Source of the DNA: an uncultured Alloprevotella sp.
GTDB taxonomy: Bacteria > Bacteroidota > Bacteroidia > Bacteroidales > Bacteroidaceae
Length of the DNA stretch: 64,000 nucleotides
NCBI GenBank assembly: GCA_944322095.1
Contig: CALUNU010000003.1
Location: forward strand, 124,001-188,000
Direction of reading: 5' to 3'
Under the pieces are notes generated by a model. That model had not been told where the DNA came from. It made no database searches and saw only the letters and a program-made list of their open reading frames with translations. Each line of letters starts with the position of its first letter. The first letter of the stretch is position 1. Shown piece by piece: positions 25,069-34,835 of the stretch. A program made the translations under genes and the position numbers.

Positions 25069-26868
25069 TTATTCTTCCGAGAAGTCCACCATGATGCGCC
25101 GGTAAGCGCTGAACAGGCGGGCTTTTGAGATGAAGCCGACGAAATGGTGTTCGGCATCGACGACGGGCAGCATGTCGGTGTCGGAGTTTTGGAACGTCTC
25201 CATCACGGTGCTCATGGGTTCGTCCGTTCCCAGCGTGGCGCGGGGCTGCTCCATGAGCTGCCGCACGGAATATCGCCGGTAGAGCTCGCTGCGGAATATG
25301 ACTTTACGGATGCTTTCCAGGTTGATGACGCCGAGCAGCGTCCCTTTCAGGTCGGTTACGGCGAACATGTTGCTCTTTTCGTTCGAGACGACGCGCACCA
25401 CCTGGCCCAAATCCATGTCGGGCCTCAGCTGTGGCACGTTTTTCTCAATGACGGCGTCGAGCGACATAAGCGTGAGCACCGAGCGGTCCTTGTGGTGCGT
25501 GAGCAGCTCTCCCTTGCGTGCCAGACGCATCGAGTAAATGCTGTGGGGCTCAAAGACGTTAATGGTCAGATACGAGGAGACGGACACGATCATGAGCGGT
25601 ATGAACAGGTCGTAGCCGCCCGTGAGCTCCGCAATGAGGAATACGCCCGTCAGCGGGGCGTGGAAGACGCCGCTCATGACGCCCGCCATGCCCAGGAGGG
25701 CATAGTTCGTTTCGGGCACGTGGATGTCGATGGGGGCATACTGGTTCCACAGCCGTGAGAATACGAAGCCGCTGATGCAGCCCAGAAAGAGGCTTGGCGC
25801 AAACGTTCCGCCGCAGCCTCCGCCGCCGTTTGTGGCCGTCGTGGCGAACACCTTGAGCAGGATGATGAGTCCCAGATAGAGCAGCAGGTATTCGGAGTGG
25901 CCGTAAAAGAGCGAATTGTTCATCACGCTGTCGACGTCCTCTCCCGCGTGGCCGCTCAGCAGGGTGCCGATGGTGGCGTAGCCTTCGCCGTAGAGTGGCG
26001 GGAAAAAGTAGATGAGTACGGCCAGCACGGAGCCGCCGAGCAGCAGGCGCGGATAGAGCCCTTTCAGGCGGCCGAACACTTGCTCGAACGAGTTCATCGT
26101 CCGCGTGAAATAGAGCGAGACGAGTCCGCAGAAGATGCCCAGAAGAATGGCCGTCGGCACGCGTTCCACGGTGAACGGGTCGAGGAGCTGGAACGAGAAC
26201 TGCGCTTCTGTGCCCGTGAGGCTGTACGTGACGCACGTGGCCGTGAGGCATGAGATGAGCAGGGGAAGGAGCGAAGCCATCGTCAGGTCGATCATGAGCA
26301 CTTCGAGCGTGAAGACGAGGCCGGCAATGGGCGCTTTGAAGATGCCGGCCACGGCTCCCGAAGCGCCGCAGCCTATGAGGAGCATGAGCGTCTTGTGGTC
26401 GAGCTTGAAGATGCGGCCCAGGTCGGAGCCGATGGCCGAGCCCGTCAGCACGATGGGCGACTCGGCTCCCACCGAGCCGCCGAAACCGATGGTCAGGGCC
26501 GAGGCGATGACGCTCGTCCAGCAGTTGTGGCGCCGGATGTGCCCCTGCCGGCGCGAGATGGCATAAAGGATTTTCGTCACGCCGTGGCCGATGTCGTCGC
26601 GCACGATGTATTTGATGAAGAGGGCCGTCAGATATATGCCCACGACGGGATAGACGAGGAAGAGCCAGTTCGACTGCGTTACGTCGAAGCTCGACGTCAG
26701 CAAGTGCTCGATTTCGTGTATCAGCCATTTAAGGATTTGCGCAGCCAGGGCTGTGGCAATGCCTACGATGAAGCTGAGCAGCAGGATAAACTGCCGCGGG
26801 CTGAGCCGGTGCTCGCACCAGCTGGCGATGCGGCCGGGAAGGGTCAGGATGGAGACGTGATGCTGCAT
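25069..26868 (-). CDS. ClC family chloride channel with CBS domains
   Basis: Voltage-gated-type chloride channel or H+/Cl- antiporter, 599 residues. About ten or more helices carry the ClC signatures GFGGSVGAESPIVLTG (the gating Glu is present), GIFKAPIAGLVFTLEV and GGGGCGGTFAPSLFLG. Two CBS domains occupy the C-terminus (about 460-590), which is a regulatory arrangement. Start ATG 26868 gives MQHHVSILTLPGRIASWCEH; the frame is open much further upstream but that part overlaps the next gene and is Pro/Arg-rich. Whether it is channel or exchanger cannot be settled. Confidence 0.93.
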   Translation of the reverse strand: MQHHVSILTLPGRIASWCEHRLSPRQFILLLSFIVGIATALAAQILKWLIHEIEHLLTSSFDVTQSNWLFLVYPVVGIYLTALFIKYIVRDDIGHGVTKILYAISRRQGHIRRHNCWTSVIASALTIGFGGSVGAESPIVLTGSAIGSDLGRIFKLDHKTLMLLIGCGASGAVAGIFKAPIAGLVFTLEVLMIDLTMASLLPLLISCLTATCVTYSLTGTEAQFSFQLLDPFTVERVPTAILLGIFCGLVSLYFTRTMNSFEQVFGRLKGLYPRLLLGGSVLAVLIYFFPPLYGEGYATIGTLLSGHAGEDVDSVMNNSLFYGHSEYLLLYLGLIILLKVFATTATNGGGGCGGTFAPSLFLGCISGFVFSRLWNQYAPIDIHVPETNYALLGMAGVMSGVFHAPLTGVFLIAELTGGYDLFIPLMIVSVSSYLTINVFEPHSIYSMRLARKGELLTHHKDRSVLTLMSLDAVIEKNVPQLRPDMDLGQVVRVVSNEKSNMFAVTDLKGTLLGVINLESIRKVIFRSELYRRYSVRQLMEQPRATLGTDEPMSTVMETFQNSDTDMLPVVDAEHHFVGFISKARLFSAYRRIMVDFSEE

Positions 26869-26959
26869 GTTTCGTGGGATGTTATCGGTTTTTCCCCGCC
26901 GTAAAAGCGCCTGCCAAGCCGGTTCCGCGGGCTGGCAAGGCAGCTGCCGCATGCGGGGC

Positions 26960-27547
26960 TTACTCGCGGATGACGGCCACCTCGCCGTGGGCGCCCAGCT
27001 TGATGACCGACGAGGCCCGGCCGGCGGGCGGCTCGTCGCGCCGTGAGGTGCACACGTAGTCGACGGCACGGAGCAGCTCCGGCGCGATGTCGGCGAAGCA
27101 CGAGGGCGCGGGCCGGCCGCTGATGTTGGCCGAGGTGGATACGACGGCGCGGCGGAAGCGGAAGCAGAGCTCGCGGCTGAAGGCTTCGCGCGTGATGCGT
27201 ATGCCCGCGCTGCCGTCGGCCGCCAGCAGGTTGGGGGCCAGGTTGCGTGCGCCGTCGTAGACGATGGTCAGGGGCTTTTCGGAGAGCTCTATGAGGTCCC
27301 AGGCCACGTCGGGTACCTGGCGTACGTAAAATTGCACCTTGGCTTCCGAGTCGACCAGCGTGATGAGCGCCTTGGCGTCGTCGCGCTGCTTGACGTCGAA
27401 AACGCGGCGCACGGCTTCGGGGTTGGTGGCGTCGCAGCCAATGCCCCATATCGTGTCGGTGGGGTAGAGGATGATGCCGCCGCGGTTCATCACGTCGACA
27501 GCATGGCGGATGTCGTCGCGCGCGGCGGCGTCGAGCTTAAAATTCAC
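26960..27547 (-). CDS. Threonylcarbamoyl-AMP synthase (Sua5/YrdC)
   Basis: Forms threonylcarbamoyl-adenylate from Thr, bicarbonate and ATP for tRNA t6A37; 195 residues, the compact TsaC length. Visible signatures are [20 protein letters not shown] near residue 26, [13 protein letters not shown] and the C-terminal [15 protein letters not shown]. The start is GTG at 27547, inside the last codons of prfC: the two overlap by 11 bases, implying translational coupling. No ATG alternative preserves the conserved N-terminus. Confidence 0.92.
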   Translation of the reverse strand: MNFKLDAAARDDIRHAVDVMNRGGIILYPTDTIWGIGCDATNPEAVRRVFDVKQRDDAKALITLVDSEAKVQFYVRQVPDVAWDLIELSEKPLTIVYDGARNLAPNLLAADGSAGIRITREAFSRELCFRFRRAVVSTSANISGRPAPSCFADIAPELLRAVDYVCTSRRDEPPAGRASSVIKLGAHGEVAVIRE

Positions 27548-29102
27548 TGGTGAAATGGAATTGGATGTGTTCGAAATCTTGTTGCGCCATTTGCAGCACG
27601 TAGTTGCTGTCGGCCAGGAAAACGTCGCGGCCTTCGCGGTCCTTGGCCATATACTGGTATTTGCGCTTCTTGAAAGCCTCGAGCTGGGCTTCGTCGTCGC
27701 TCTCGATCCAGCAGGCCTTGTAGAGGCTGAGGGGCTCCCAGCGGCACTTGGCGTTGTACTCGTGCTCGAGGCGATACTGTATCACCTCAAACTGCAACTG
27801 TCCGACGGTGCCGATGATTTTCCGGTTGTTAAACTGGTTGACAAAGAGCTGCGCCACGCCCTCGTCCATGAGCTGCTCGATGCCCTTGTTCAGCTGCTTG
27901 GTTTTCATGGGGTCGGCGTTTTCGATATACTTGAACATTTCGGGCGAAAAGCTGGGCAGGCCCTTGAAATGGAGCTGCTCGCCCTCGGTGAGCGTATCGC
28001 CTATTTTGAAAATGCCGCCCATGGGCAGGCCCACGATGTCGCCGGGCCAGGCTTCCTCGATGGTGCTTTTGCGCTGGGCCATAAACTGCGTGGGCGAGGT
28101 GAAGCGGTAGGTCTTTCCCTGCCGCACGTGCAGATAGGGCTCGCCGCGGCGGAAGCGTCCGCTGCACACCTTGCAGAAAGCGATGCACGAGCGGTGGTTG
28201 GGGTCGATGTTGGCCGTTATCTTGAAGATGAAGCCCGTAAACTTGGGCTCCTCGGGCCGCACGGTGCGCTCTTCGGCCGGGACGGGGCGGGGCGAGGGGG
28301 CAATCTGGACAAAGCAGTCGAGCAACTCCTTTACGCCAAAGTTGTTGAGGGCCGAGCCGAAAAAGACGGGAGCTGTGCGGGCTTCCAGGTAGTCGGCCAC
28401 GTCGAAGGCGGGATATACGCCGTCGATGAGCGCCAGGTCGTCGCGCAGACGGGCGGCGTCGGCGTCGCCCACGTTGGCTTCGAGCTCGGGGCTGTGGATG
28501 TCGACGGTTATTTTCTCGGTGACCTTCTGCTTGTTGGGGGCAAAGAGGTTGAGCTGTTGCTCATATATGTTGTAGACGCCCTTGAAGCGGGCTCCCTGGT
28601 TGATGGGCCACGACAGCGGGCGCACGCTTATTTGCAGTTCCTGCTCAAGCTCGTCGAGCAAGTCGAAGGGGTCTTTTCCCTCGCGGTCCATCTTGTTTAC
28701 AAAGACGATGACGGGCGTTTTTCGCATGCGGCACACGGTCATGAGCTTGCGCGTCTGGGCTTCGACGCCCTTGGCGCTGTCTACGACGATAATGGCCGAG
28801 TCGACGGCCGTGAGCGTGCGGAAGGTGTCTTCGGCAAAATCCTGGTGGCCCGGCGTGTCGAGGATGTTGACCTTGTAGTCGCCGTAGTCGAACTCCATGA
28901 CCGAGGTCGTTACGGAGATGCCGCGCTGCTTTTCAATCTCCATCCAGTCGCTCGTGGCGGTCTTTTTGATTTTGTTGCTCTTTACGGCGCCGGCCACCTG
29001 TATCTGCCCGCCGAAGAGGAGCAGCTTCTCGGTCAGGGTCGTCTTGCCCGCGTCGGGGTGTGAGATGATGGCAAAAGTTCTTCTTCTTTCAATTTCGTTC
29101 AT
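27537..29102 (-). CDS. prfC: Peptide chain release factor 3
   Basis: Translational GTPase that recycles RF1/RF2 after termination, 521 residues. G1 is [18 protein letters not shown] near residue 8, G3 is [16 protein letters not shown] (about residue 85), G4 is [12 protein letters not shown]. Start at 29102 ([14 protein letters not shown]) is preferred over an in-frame ATG 30 bases upstream. In operon with the overlapping Sua5 gene. With prfA also in the window, two of the three termination factors are close together. Confidence 0.96.
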   Translation of the reverse strand: MNEIERRRTFAIISHPDAGKTTLTEKLLLFGGQIQVAGAVKSNKIKKTATSDWMEIEKQRGISVTTSVMEFDYGDYKVNILDTPGHQDFAEDTFRTLTAVDSAIIVVDSAKGVEAQTRKLMTVCRMRKTPVIVFVNKMDREGKDPFDLLDELEQELQISVRPLSWPINQGARFKGVYNIYEQQLNLFAPNKQKVTEKITVDIHSPELEANVGDADAARLRDDLALIDGVYPAFDVADYLEARTAPVFFGSALNNFGVKELLDCFVQIAPSPRPVPAEERTVRPEEPKFTGFIFKITANIDPNHRSCIAFCKVCSGRFRRGEPYLHVRQGKTYRFTSPTQFMAQRKSTIEEAWPGDIVGLPMGGIFKIGDTLTEGEQLHFKGLPSFSPEMFKYIENADPMKTKQLNKGIEQLMDEGVAQLFVNQFNNRKIIGTVGQLQFEVIQYRLEHEYNAKCRWEPLSLYKACWIESDDEAQLEAFKKRKYQYMAKDREGRDVFLADSNYVLQMAQQDFEHIQFHFTSEF

Positions 29103-29187
29103 ATACGGAGCTGGGAGTGGGGCCGTCGGCATGCCTCTCCCGTGCGGGAGCAGCGGCCGCCCGGCCGGTGTCTCGGTGATGTATGTC

Positions 29188-30048
29188 TTACAGTTTTTTG
29201 ACGCATTCGCGCAGGCTGTCTTCCCACCAGGGGATGGAGAGCCCGTAGGTCTGTTTTATTTTGGTTTTGTCGAGTACGGAATAGTGGGGGCGCTTGGCCG
29301 GCACGGGGTATTCCTCGGTGTGGAGCGGGCGCAGGCGGCAGTCGTCTTCGTCGATGCCGGCAGCCCGGTGGATGGCGTGGGCAAAGTCGAACCACGACGT
29401 GGCGCCCTCGTTGGCATAGTGGTAAATGCCGGGCAGCACGCCACCCTCGACCACGTGCATGATGGCATCGGCCAGGTCGCGGGCATAGGTGGGCGTTCCC
29501 ACCTGGTCGGCCACGACGCCCAGCTCTTTGCGCTCGCGTCCCAAGCGGAGCATCGTCTTTACGAAGTTGTTGCCAAACGTGGAGTAGAGCCATCCCGTGC
29601 GTATGACCATGGCTCCCGGGCACAGGCGGACAACGCTCTCCTCGCCCATGAGCTTTGTGCGGCCGTACACGGTTTCGGGGTGGGTGTGGTCGTCTTCGCG
29701 GTAGGGCCGGCAGCTCGTCCCGTCAAAAACGTAGTCGGTGGAGATTTGTATGATGGTGCCTCCCACGGCGGCGATGGCTTCGGCCAGATAGCCCGGGGCA
29801 ACGTGGTTCACCAGGTCGCAGGCTTCGGCTTCGCTTTCGGCGCGGTCGACGGCCGTGAAGGCGGCGCAGTTGACTATCACCGAGAAAGCGCCTTCCTCGA
29901 CAAAGCGGAAAACGGCCTCGCGGTTCGTGATGTCCAGTTCGTCGCGGTCGGTAAAGTGCAGACGGCAGCTGTCGTCGTAGGCCGGTGCCAGCTTTTGCAG
30001 CTCGCTGCCCAGCTGGCCGTGGCAGCCTGTTACAAGAACTTCTTTCAT
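29188..30048 (-). CDS. rfbD: dTDP-4-dehydrorhamnose reductase
   Basis: NADPH-dependent last step of dTDP-L-rhamnose synthesis, 286 residues. Rossmann motif [15 protein letters not shown] at the N-terminus, [15 protein letters not shown], and the SDR catalytic Y-x3-K in [10 protein letters not shown] (about residue 130). The start ATG at 30048 is followed by this conserved N-terminus; the longer open frame overlaps the upstream gene. rfbA is 14 kb away and rfbB/rfbC are not in the window, so the rhamnose genes are scattered. Conserved Bacteroidales order with DUF4924 and LysE. Confidence 0.93.
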   Translation of the reverse strand: MKEVLVTGCHGQLGSELQKLAPAYDDSCRLHFTDRDELDITNREAVFRFVEEGAFSVIVNCAAFTAVDRAESEAEACDLVNHVAPGYLAEAIAAVGGTIIQISTDYVFDGTSCRPYREDDHTHPETVYGRTKLMGEESVVRLCPGAMVIRTGWLYSTFGNNFVKTMLRLGRERKELGVVADQVGTPTYARDLADAIMHVVEGGVLPGIYHYANEGATSWFDFAHAIHRAAGIDEDDCRLRPLHTEEYPVPAKRPHYSVLDKTKIKQTYGLSIPWWEDSLRECVKKL

Positions 30049-30121
30049 GAGCTTTTCTATGATTTTTCTTGTCGTTGTTTCTATATATAATAAGGAGTGC
30101 CCCGTCCGGCAGAGCCCGGCG

Positions 30122-30667
30122 TCAGTCGAAGTCGAGCAGTCCGTCGCGTTCCTTGAAATAATAGTCCGACAGGCGGTGAAGCAAGGCGGCGATGTCGGCC
30201 GTGGCACGTGCCGTGGCGGGCGAAAGCTCTTTTTTCTGCATGCGTAGCAGCATGACGCCGTAAAGAGCTTCGAAGCAGGTCTCAATTTCCGGTTTCTCGG
30301 CCCCTCCTGCGCGGCTGCGCAGCTCAACGATGTAGGGCAGCACGCGCATGTAGGCCGCGCGATAGGCGGGGAAACGTTCGGAGGCCAGCAGACGGGCGTG
30401 CAGGTCGGCCAGTTCGGCCAGTGCGCCGCGGGCAATCTGTATGTGTCCCTTTTCGGCCACGCCTTCGCGCCGCATCATGTCGCATAGGTCGGCATACCAG
30501 CGGGCTGCCTTGCGCTGTTCTTCGTCCGGGGAGCCGCCGGTGCCTGTCAGCTCGCGGGCCACGCGCTCTTCGTCCAGGCCGTAGGCTCGCAGCAAGTCCT
30601 CCACCTGCCACAGGTGCAGGATATATTCAGCCCGGTTGGTGTTTCTAAGTTCGTCGCTTATCATCAT
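30122..30667 (-). CDS. DUF4924 family protein
   Basis: Soluble, mostly helical protein of 181 residues, Bacteroidota-specific and of unknown function. It starts MMISDELRNTNRAEYILHLWQVEDLLRAY (two adjacent ATGs, either usable) and ends SDYYFKERDGLLDFD; both ends match the DUF4924 pattern I know from Bacteroides. No catalytic motif is visible. It sits between LysE and rfbD on the same strand. Confidence 0.85.
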   Translation of the reverse strand: MMISDELRNTNRAEYILHLWQVEDLLRAYGLDEERVARELTGTGGSPDEEQRKAARWYADLCDMMRREGVAEKGHIQIARGALAELADLHARLLASERFPAYRAAYMRVLPYIVELRSRAGGAEKPEIETCFEALYGVMLLRMQKKELSPATARATADIAALLHRLSDYYFKERDGLLDFD

Positions 30668-30747
30668 GTTTTCTTATGTACGCTTTGGTCACATTTTTCC
30701 CCTCGGTTCTCAACGGGGGCATGGCGCCTTGGCATGGCGGCACCGTT

Positions 30748-31419
30748 TCAGAACAGATTCAGGTGCAGCAGCGTGGTGAGCGCATAGCACACGGCTGCCA
30801 CGACCACCACGGTGCCGATGGTACGGTTCAGGCGCAGGATGCCGCGCAGGCCGAAGCTCTGACGCATGCGGTCGATGATGTACGTGAGCACGAACCACCA
30901 CAGCATGGCGCCCACCACGATGGACGTATAGCCCAAGCATTGCTCCGGCAAATGGTCGGGGACGACAAACGTCAGCAGCGAAAACAGCGCGACAAAAAGG
31001 AAAACGATGAGCGGGTTGGAGAGAGTGACGAGAAACGCCGTCACAAAGTTGTGGATCAGCGAGCCCCGCCGCCGCGGCACGGGGCGGATGCAACGCCGCG
31101 GGTCGGTGCGGAACATGTACAGACCAAATACCAGCAGCATGGCGCTTCCCACAAGCTTCAGCACAAAGAGCGTGCGCTCGTTGTCTATAAGATCCATGAC
31201 GAAGCCCATGCCAAAACCCGTCATGAGGGCATATAATATGTCGCTCAACGCAGCGCCGGCACCCGTGGCCAGACCATAGGCACGTCCCTTTTGCAGCGTG
31301 CGCTGTATGCAGAGCACACCCACCGGCCCCATGGGAGCCGAGGCGATGATGCCGATGAGTAGGCCTTTTATGACGAGCTGAAGCGGGCCTGCGTAGTGGA
31401 GCCAGAAATCTAAGTTCAT
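30748..31419 (-). CDS. LysE family exporter
   Basis: Integral membrane amino-acid exporter-like protein, 223 residues with about six helices. The LysE/RhtB signature at residues 21-60 (LIGIIASAPMGPVGVLCIQRTL ... GAALSDILYALMTGFGMGF) is clear, as is AFLVTLSNPLIVFLFVALF in the middle. The substrate is unknown. A degenerate -7 box (GAATTTTG on the minus strand at 31435-31428) lies just before the start, so a very short leader is possible. Confidence 0.88.
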   Translation of the reverse strand: MNLDFWLHYAGPLQLVIKGLLIGIIASAPMGPVGVLCIQRTLQKGRAYGLATGAGAALSDILYALMTGFGMGFVMDLIDNERTLFVLKLVGSAMLLVFGLYMFRTDPRRCIRPVPRRRGSLIHNFVTAFLVTLSNPLIVFLFVALFSLLTFVVPDHLPEQCLGYTSIVVGAMLWWFVLTYIIDRMRQSFGLRGILRLNRTIGTVVVVAAVCYALTTLLHLNLF

Positions 31420-31680
31420 AGCGTTTGCAAAATTCGCAATTTTTTACGGATGCACGAAACTTTCAACGGCTCTTTTAGCGCTTTGCTCCCTTGATAATGA
31501 CGCCCGGCCCGTTGTCCGCTGCCCCGTTTCTTTAAATTTTAACACAACACGACAACGCATGGATGCTGCGGAAAGCAACAGCCGCCATGCAGGGAGACGA
31601 AAAGCGGGGCCACGGCGTAACAACCGGCGAGCTGTGCGAAAAAAACGGAGCGGAGGTGCCGCAGGGCAGAAATTTCTCCG

Positions 31681-31688
31681 TATTTTTG
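31681..31688 (+). promoter_or_regulatory. Probable -7 box of the ROK gene
   Basis: TATTTTTG matches the consensus 43 bases before the ROK start. No TTTG -33 box is evident. The gap 31420-31730 otherwise contains AT-rich sequence near LysE and a GC-rich middle with nothing recognised. Confidence 0.5.
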
Positions 31689-31730
31689 TGCATTCATAAC
31701 AAAGCGTTAACTAACTAAATCATAGCAACC

Positions 31731-32699
31731 ATGGAAATAACGACGGAGAAACCCTATGTGATAGGGCTCGACATGGGGGGAACAAACTCTATCTTCGGTA
31801 TTGTCGATCAGCGCGGTACCATTAAGGCACAGACCGCCATTAAAACGGCCGCTTATCCGCGCATCGAAGATTATGTAAAGGCTGCTGCCGAGGCTTTGCA
31901 GCCGGCGCTCGACGTAGTGGGCGGCATAGAAAATATCCGCGGTATGGGCATCGGTGCTCCCAACGCCAATTATTATACGGGCAATATCGAAGATGCTGCC
32001 AACCTGGTATGGAAGGGCATCGTTCCCGTAGCAGCGCTTTTCGAGGAGGCCTTGGGCATTCCCGTGCGCGTAACGAACGATGCCAACGCTGCTGCAATGG
32101 GCGAGATGACCTATGGCGTGGCGCGTGGCATGAAGAACTTTATCATGATTACGCTGGGAACCGGTGTCGGCAGCGGCATTGTTGTCGATGGCAAGGTTGT
32201 ATACGGTAGCGACGGCTTTGCAGGCGAGCTTGGCCACGTCATTGTGGACCACAGCCCCGAAGCCCGTTCCTGCGGCTGCGGACGTTGCGGCTGTCTGGAA
32301 ACCTATTGCTCCGCTACCGGCGTGGCACGCACGGCGCGCGAGTTCCTGTCGAGAAGTGCCGAGCCAAGTAAGCTGCGCGAGCTCAATCCTGACGACATTA
32401 CCTCGTTTGATGTCTATCAGGCGGCCGAAGCAGGCGATGATATGGCCGTTCGTATTTTCGATTACACCGGCCGCATCTTGGGTGCAGCCTGCGCCGATTT
32501 TGCAGCGTTCAGCAGCCCGGAAGCTTTTGTATTCTTCGGCGGACTCACGAAAGCCGGTGAATACCTGATGGCTCCGCTCCGCCGCGCTTACGAAGAGAAC
32601 ATCCTTTTCGTCTACCGCGGAAAAGCCAAGCTGCTCGTCTCCTCCCTCAATGGCAGCGAGGCCGCCGTGCTCGGAGCCAGCGCTTTGGGGTGGGAATAA
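31731..32699 (+). CDS. ROK family sugar kinase, glucokinase-like
   Basis: Cytoplasmic ATP-dependent hexose kinase of the ROK family, 322 residues. The phosphate-1 loop is [15 protein letters not shown] near residue 10; the ROK zinc site is [17 protein letters not shown] (about residues 181-197) after ELGHVIVD. No N-terminal helix-turn-helix, so it is a kinase rather than a NagC-like repressor. Glucose or N-acetylated hexoses are plausible substrates; Bacteroidales homologues are annotated as glucokinases. Monocistronic, ending 110 bp before rpsF. Confidence 0.88.
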   Translation: MEITTEKPYVIGLDMGGTNSIFGIVDQRGTIKAQTAIKTAAYPRIEDYVKAAAEALQPALDVVGGIENIRGMGIGAPNANYYTGNIEDAANLVWKGIVPVAALFEEALGIPVRVTNDANAAAMGEMTYGVARGMKNFIMITLGTGVGSGIVVDGKVVYGSDGFAGELGHVIVDHSPEARSCGCGRCGCLETYCSATGVARTAREFLSRSAEPSKLRELNPDDITSFDVYQAAEAGDDMAVRIFDYTGRILGAACADFAAFSSPEAFVFFGGLTKAGEYLMAPLRRAYEENILFVYRGKAKLLVSSLNGSEAAVLGASALGWE

Positions 32700-32729
32700 C
32701 CGCTCTGCCAAGAAAAATAAGCCCGGAAA

Positions 32730-32761
32730 CTTGTTTTCCTGCAGAAAAAAGAGTAATTTTG
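32730..32761 (+). promoter_or_regulatory. Promoter of rpsF-rpsR-rplI
   Basis: CTTG (32730-32733), 20 bp and TAATTTTG (32754-32761) match the consensus. The leader to rpsF is about 40 bases. I see no clear S6:S18 autoregulatory fold in it. Confidence 0.75.
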
Positions 32762-32808
32762 CGCCGCAATTTTGCAATTTAATAGTAACAAATCAATTTA
32801 TCTTTATG

Positions 32809-33147
32809 ATGAATCAGTATGAAACCGTTTTCATTTTGACTCCCGTTTTGTCTGATCAGCAGATGAAGGAAACGGTTGAAAAATTCAAGGGTATTCTCTC
32901 CGCCGGAGGCGCAGAGCTTATCAATGAAGAGAATTGGGGATTGAAGAAGCTGGCTTATCCCATCCAAAAGAAGTCGACCGGCTTCTATCAGCTGATCGAA
33001 TTCAAGGCCGAGCCTGCGTTGATAGACAAATTGGAGGTGGCTTACCGTCGTGATGAGCGCGTCATCCGCTTCCTGACCGTCAAGATGGAGAAGTATGCGG
33101 CTCAGTATGCCGAAAAACGTCGTAACAAATTCAAAAAGGAGGACTAA
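32809..33147 (+). CDS. rpsF: 30S ribosomal protein S6
   Basis: Small-subunit protein binding 16S rRNA together with S18; 112 residues. It reads [20 protein letters not shown], with [22 protein letters not shown] in the middle and ends with a basic tail. Two adjacent ATGs (32806, 32809) are possible; the second gives the usual Bacteroidales start. First gene of the S6-S18-L9 operon. Confidence 0.97.
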   Translation: MNQYETVFILTPVLSDQQMKETVEKFKGILSAGGAELINEENWGLKKLAYPIQKKSTGFYQLIEFKAEPALIDKLEVAYRRDERVIRFLTVKMEKYAAQYAEKRRNKFKKED

Positions 33148-33150
33148 GCA

Positions 33151-33414
33151 ATGGCACAATCAGAAATCAGATATTTAACCCCGCCCACGGTAGACGTAAA
33201 GAAAAAGAAATACTGCCGTTTCAAAAAGAGTGGAATTAAGTATATCGACTACAAAGACCCCGAATTCTTGAAGAAATTTTTGAATGAACAAGGGAAAATC
33301 CTCCCCCGCCGTATTACGGGTACGTCTTTGAAGTATCAGCGTCGCGTTGCGCAGGCCGTTAAGCGTGCCCGCCACTTGGCTCTGCTTCCTTTTGTAACCG
33401 ATTTGATGAAATAA
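33151..33414 (+). CDS. rpsR: 30S ribosomal protein S18
   Basis: 87 residues, 3 bp after rpsF. The conserved core [53 protein letters not shown] spans residues 30-83. Pairs with S6 on the platform of the small subunit. Confidence 0.98.
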   Translation: MAQSEIRYLTPPTVDVKKKKYCRFKKSGIKYIDYKDPEFLKKFLNEQGKILPRRITGTSLKYQRRVAQAVKRARHLALLPFVTDLMK

Positions 33415-33430
33415 TAGAAAGGAATAAGAT

Positions 33431-33880
33431 ATGGAACTCATTTTGAAAGAAGATATCGTCGGCTTGGGTTACAAGGACGACATTGTAAAAGTCAAGAATG
33501 GCTATGGGCGCAATTACCTTATTCCTACGGGAAAAGCTGTGATCGCTTCTCCGTCGGCTCGGAAGATGCTTGCCGAGGAGCTTCGCCAGCGTGCCCACAA
33601 GTTGGAGAAAATCAAGAACGACGCCCTCGCTTTGGCAGAGAAGCTGAAAGCCATCGAGCCGATTAAGATCGCTGTGAAGGTGAGCGCTACGGGCAGCATA
33701 TACGGTTCTGTCAACAACGTACACATTGCTGACGAACTGAAAAAGCAGGGTCTTGAAATCGACCGCAAGATTATCGTCATGAAAGACGTGAAAGAGGTCG
33801 GTTCCTACGTGGCTACCGTGAAGCTTCACCGCGAAGTTTCCGTTGAAATTCCCTTTGAAGTAGTTGCCGAGGAGGCTTAA
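33431..33880 (+). CDS. rplI: 50S ribosomal protein L9
   Basis: Large-subunit protein of 149 residues. N-terminal domain MELILKEDIVGLGYKDDIVKVKNGYGRNYLIP carries the L9 signature, followed by the long connecting helix (about 40-75) and the C-terminal rRNA-binding domain. Last gene of the S6-S18-L9 operon; a strong terminator follows. Confidence 0.98.
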   Translation: MELILKEDIVGLGYKDDIVKVKNGYGRNYLIPTGKAVIASPSARKMLAEELRQRAHKLEKIKNDALALAEKLKAIEPIKIAVKVSATGSIYGSVNNVHIADELKKQGLEIDRKIIVMKDVKEVGSYVATVKLHREVSVEIPFEVVAEEA

Positions 33881-33942
33881 GCCGCCGGCTTCAAGTACGA
33901 AGGAAATGAAACGGGGCGAACGGTCTGCCCCAACGAATATAT

Positions 33943-33980
33943 GCCCCGTCTTTCTTTGTGAAAGACGGGGCTTTTCTTTT
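33943..33980 (+). terminator. Terminator after rplI
   Basis: GCCCCGTCTTTC pairs perfectly with GAAAGACGGGGC around a TTTGT loop, followed by TTTTCTTTT. Confidence 0.92.
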
Positions 33981-33996
33981 TAGCGAACAGATAAAA

Positions 33997-34743
33997 ATGA
34001 GATATTTCCTTACTTTTTCTTACGACGGTACGGCCTATCACGGATGGCAGCGGCAGCCGAACGCTTTGGGCGTGCAGGAAGTGCTCGACGGGGCGCTGAC
34101 AACGCTTTTGCGCCAGCCCGTTGCGACGGTGGGGGCCGGCCGTACCGATGCGGGGGTGCATGCCTCGTGCATGGTGGCCCATTTTGATGCCGATGTGGCG
34201 GATGAGGCCTGGCTTGCCGACAAGTTGAACCGTTTGTTGCCGCCCGACATTGCCGTTTCGGGCGTGCGGCGTGTGCGACCGGAGGCTCATGCACGGTTTG
34301 ACGCCGTGCGCCGTACGTATCATTATCACGTGTACATGCGTAAAGACCCTTTCCAACGCCATTTTGCCACGCGGCTGTTTTTCCGTCCCGACTTTGACCG
34401 CATGAACGAGGCCGCAGCCTGGCTTTGCGGGGTGGAGGACTTTACGAGTTTCAGCAAATTGCATTCCGACGCCAAGACAAACATCTGCCACGTATCGCAG
34501 GCCGAGTGGGTGGACTTGGGCGATGGCACGTGGCGCTTTGTTATTTCGGCCGACCGCTTTCTGCGCGGTATGGTGCGTGCCGTCGTGGGCACGCTCTTCG
34601 AAGTGGGACGCGGCAGAATGGATTTGGGACAGTTTCGCAGCGTTGTCGAGGCGCGCAACCGTTGTGCGGCGGGCGATTCGGTGCCGGCTTGTGCGCTTTC
34701 GCTGGTGGAGGTGGCCTATCCTCCCGAGGTGTATCAGGTGTAA
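33997..34743 (+). CDS. truA: tRNA pseudouridine synthase A
   Basis: Makes pseudouridine at positions 38-40 of tRNA anticodon arms, 248 residues. The catalytic Asp is in VGAGRTDAGVHASCM (about residue 50); the start RYFLTFSYDGTAYHGWQRQPN and the later DRFLRGMVRAVVGTL are family signatures. The ATG at 33997 is used; a GTG-started extension to 33958 would run into the rplI terminator. It must be transcribed by read-through or from a promoter overlapping the terminator, as none is obvious. Confidence 0.96.
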   Translation: MRYFLTFSYDGTAYHGWQRQPNALGVQEVLDGALTTLLRQPVATVGAGRTDAGVHASCMVAHFDADVADEAWLADKLNRLLPPDIAVSGVRRVRPEAHARFDAVRRTYHYHVYMRKDPFQRHFATRLFFRPDFDRMNEAAAWLCGVEDFTSFSKLHSDAKTNICHVSQAEWVDLGDGTWRFVISADRFLRGMVRAVVGTLFEVGRGRMDLGQFRSVVEARNRCAAGDSVPACALSLVEVAYPPEVYQV

Positions 34744-34792
34744 ACGGAACGAGGAAGAAATATAAATCCCGCCACGATGGACGGGATGGCAG

Positions 34793-34827
34793 GCTGCCGG
34801 CGGTTTTCTCCGCCGGCAGCTTTTTTG
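34793..34827 (+). terminator. Terminator after truA
   Basis: GCTGCCGGCGG pairs with CCGCCGGCAGC around TTTTCT and is followed by TTTTTT. Confidence 0.92.
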
Positions 34828-34835
34828 CATGGGCG

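Noticed and set aside
27471..29063. 530-codon plus-strand frame opposite prfC
   Set aside because: prfC on the minus strand has all GTPase motifs; the plus-strand frame is low-information.
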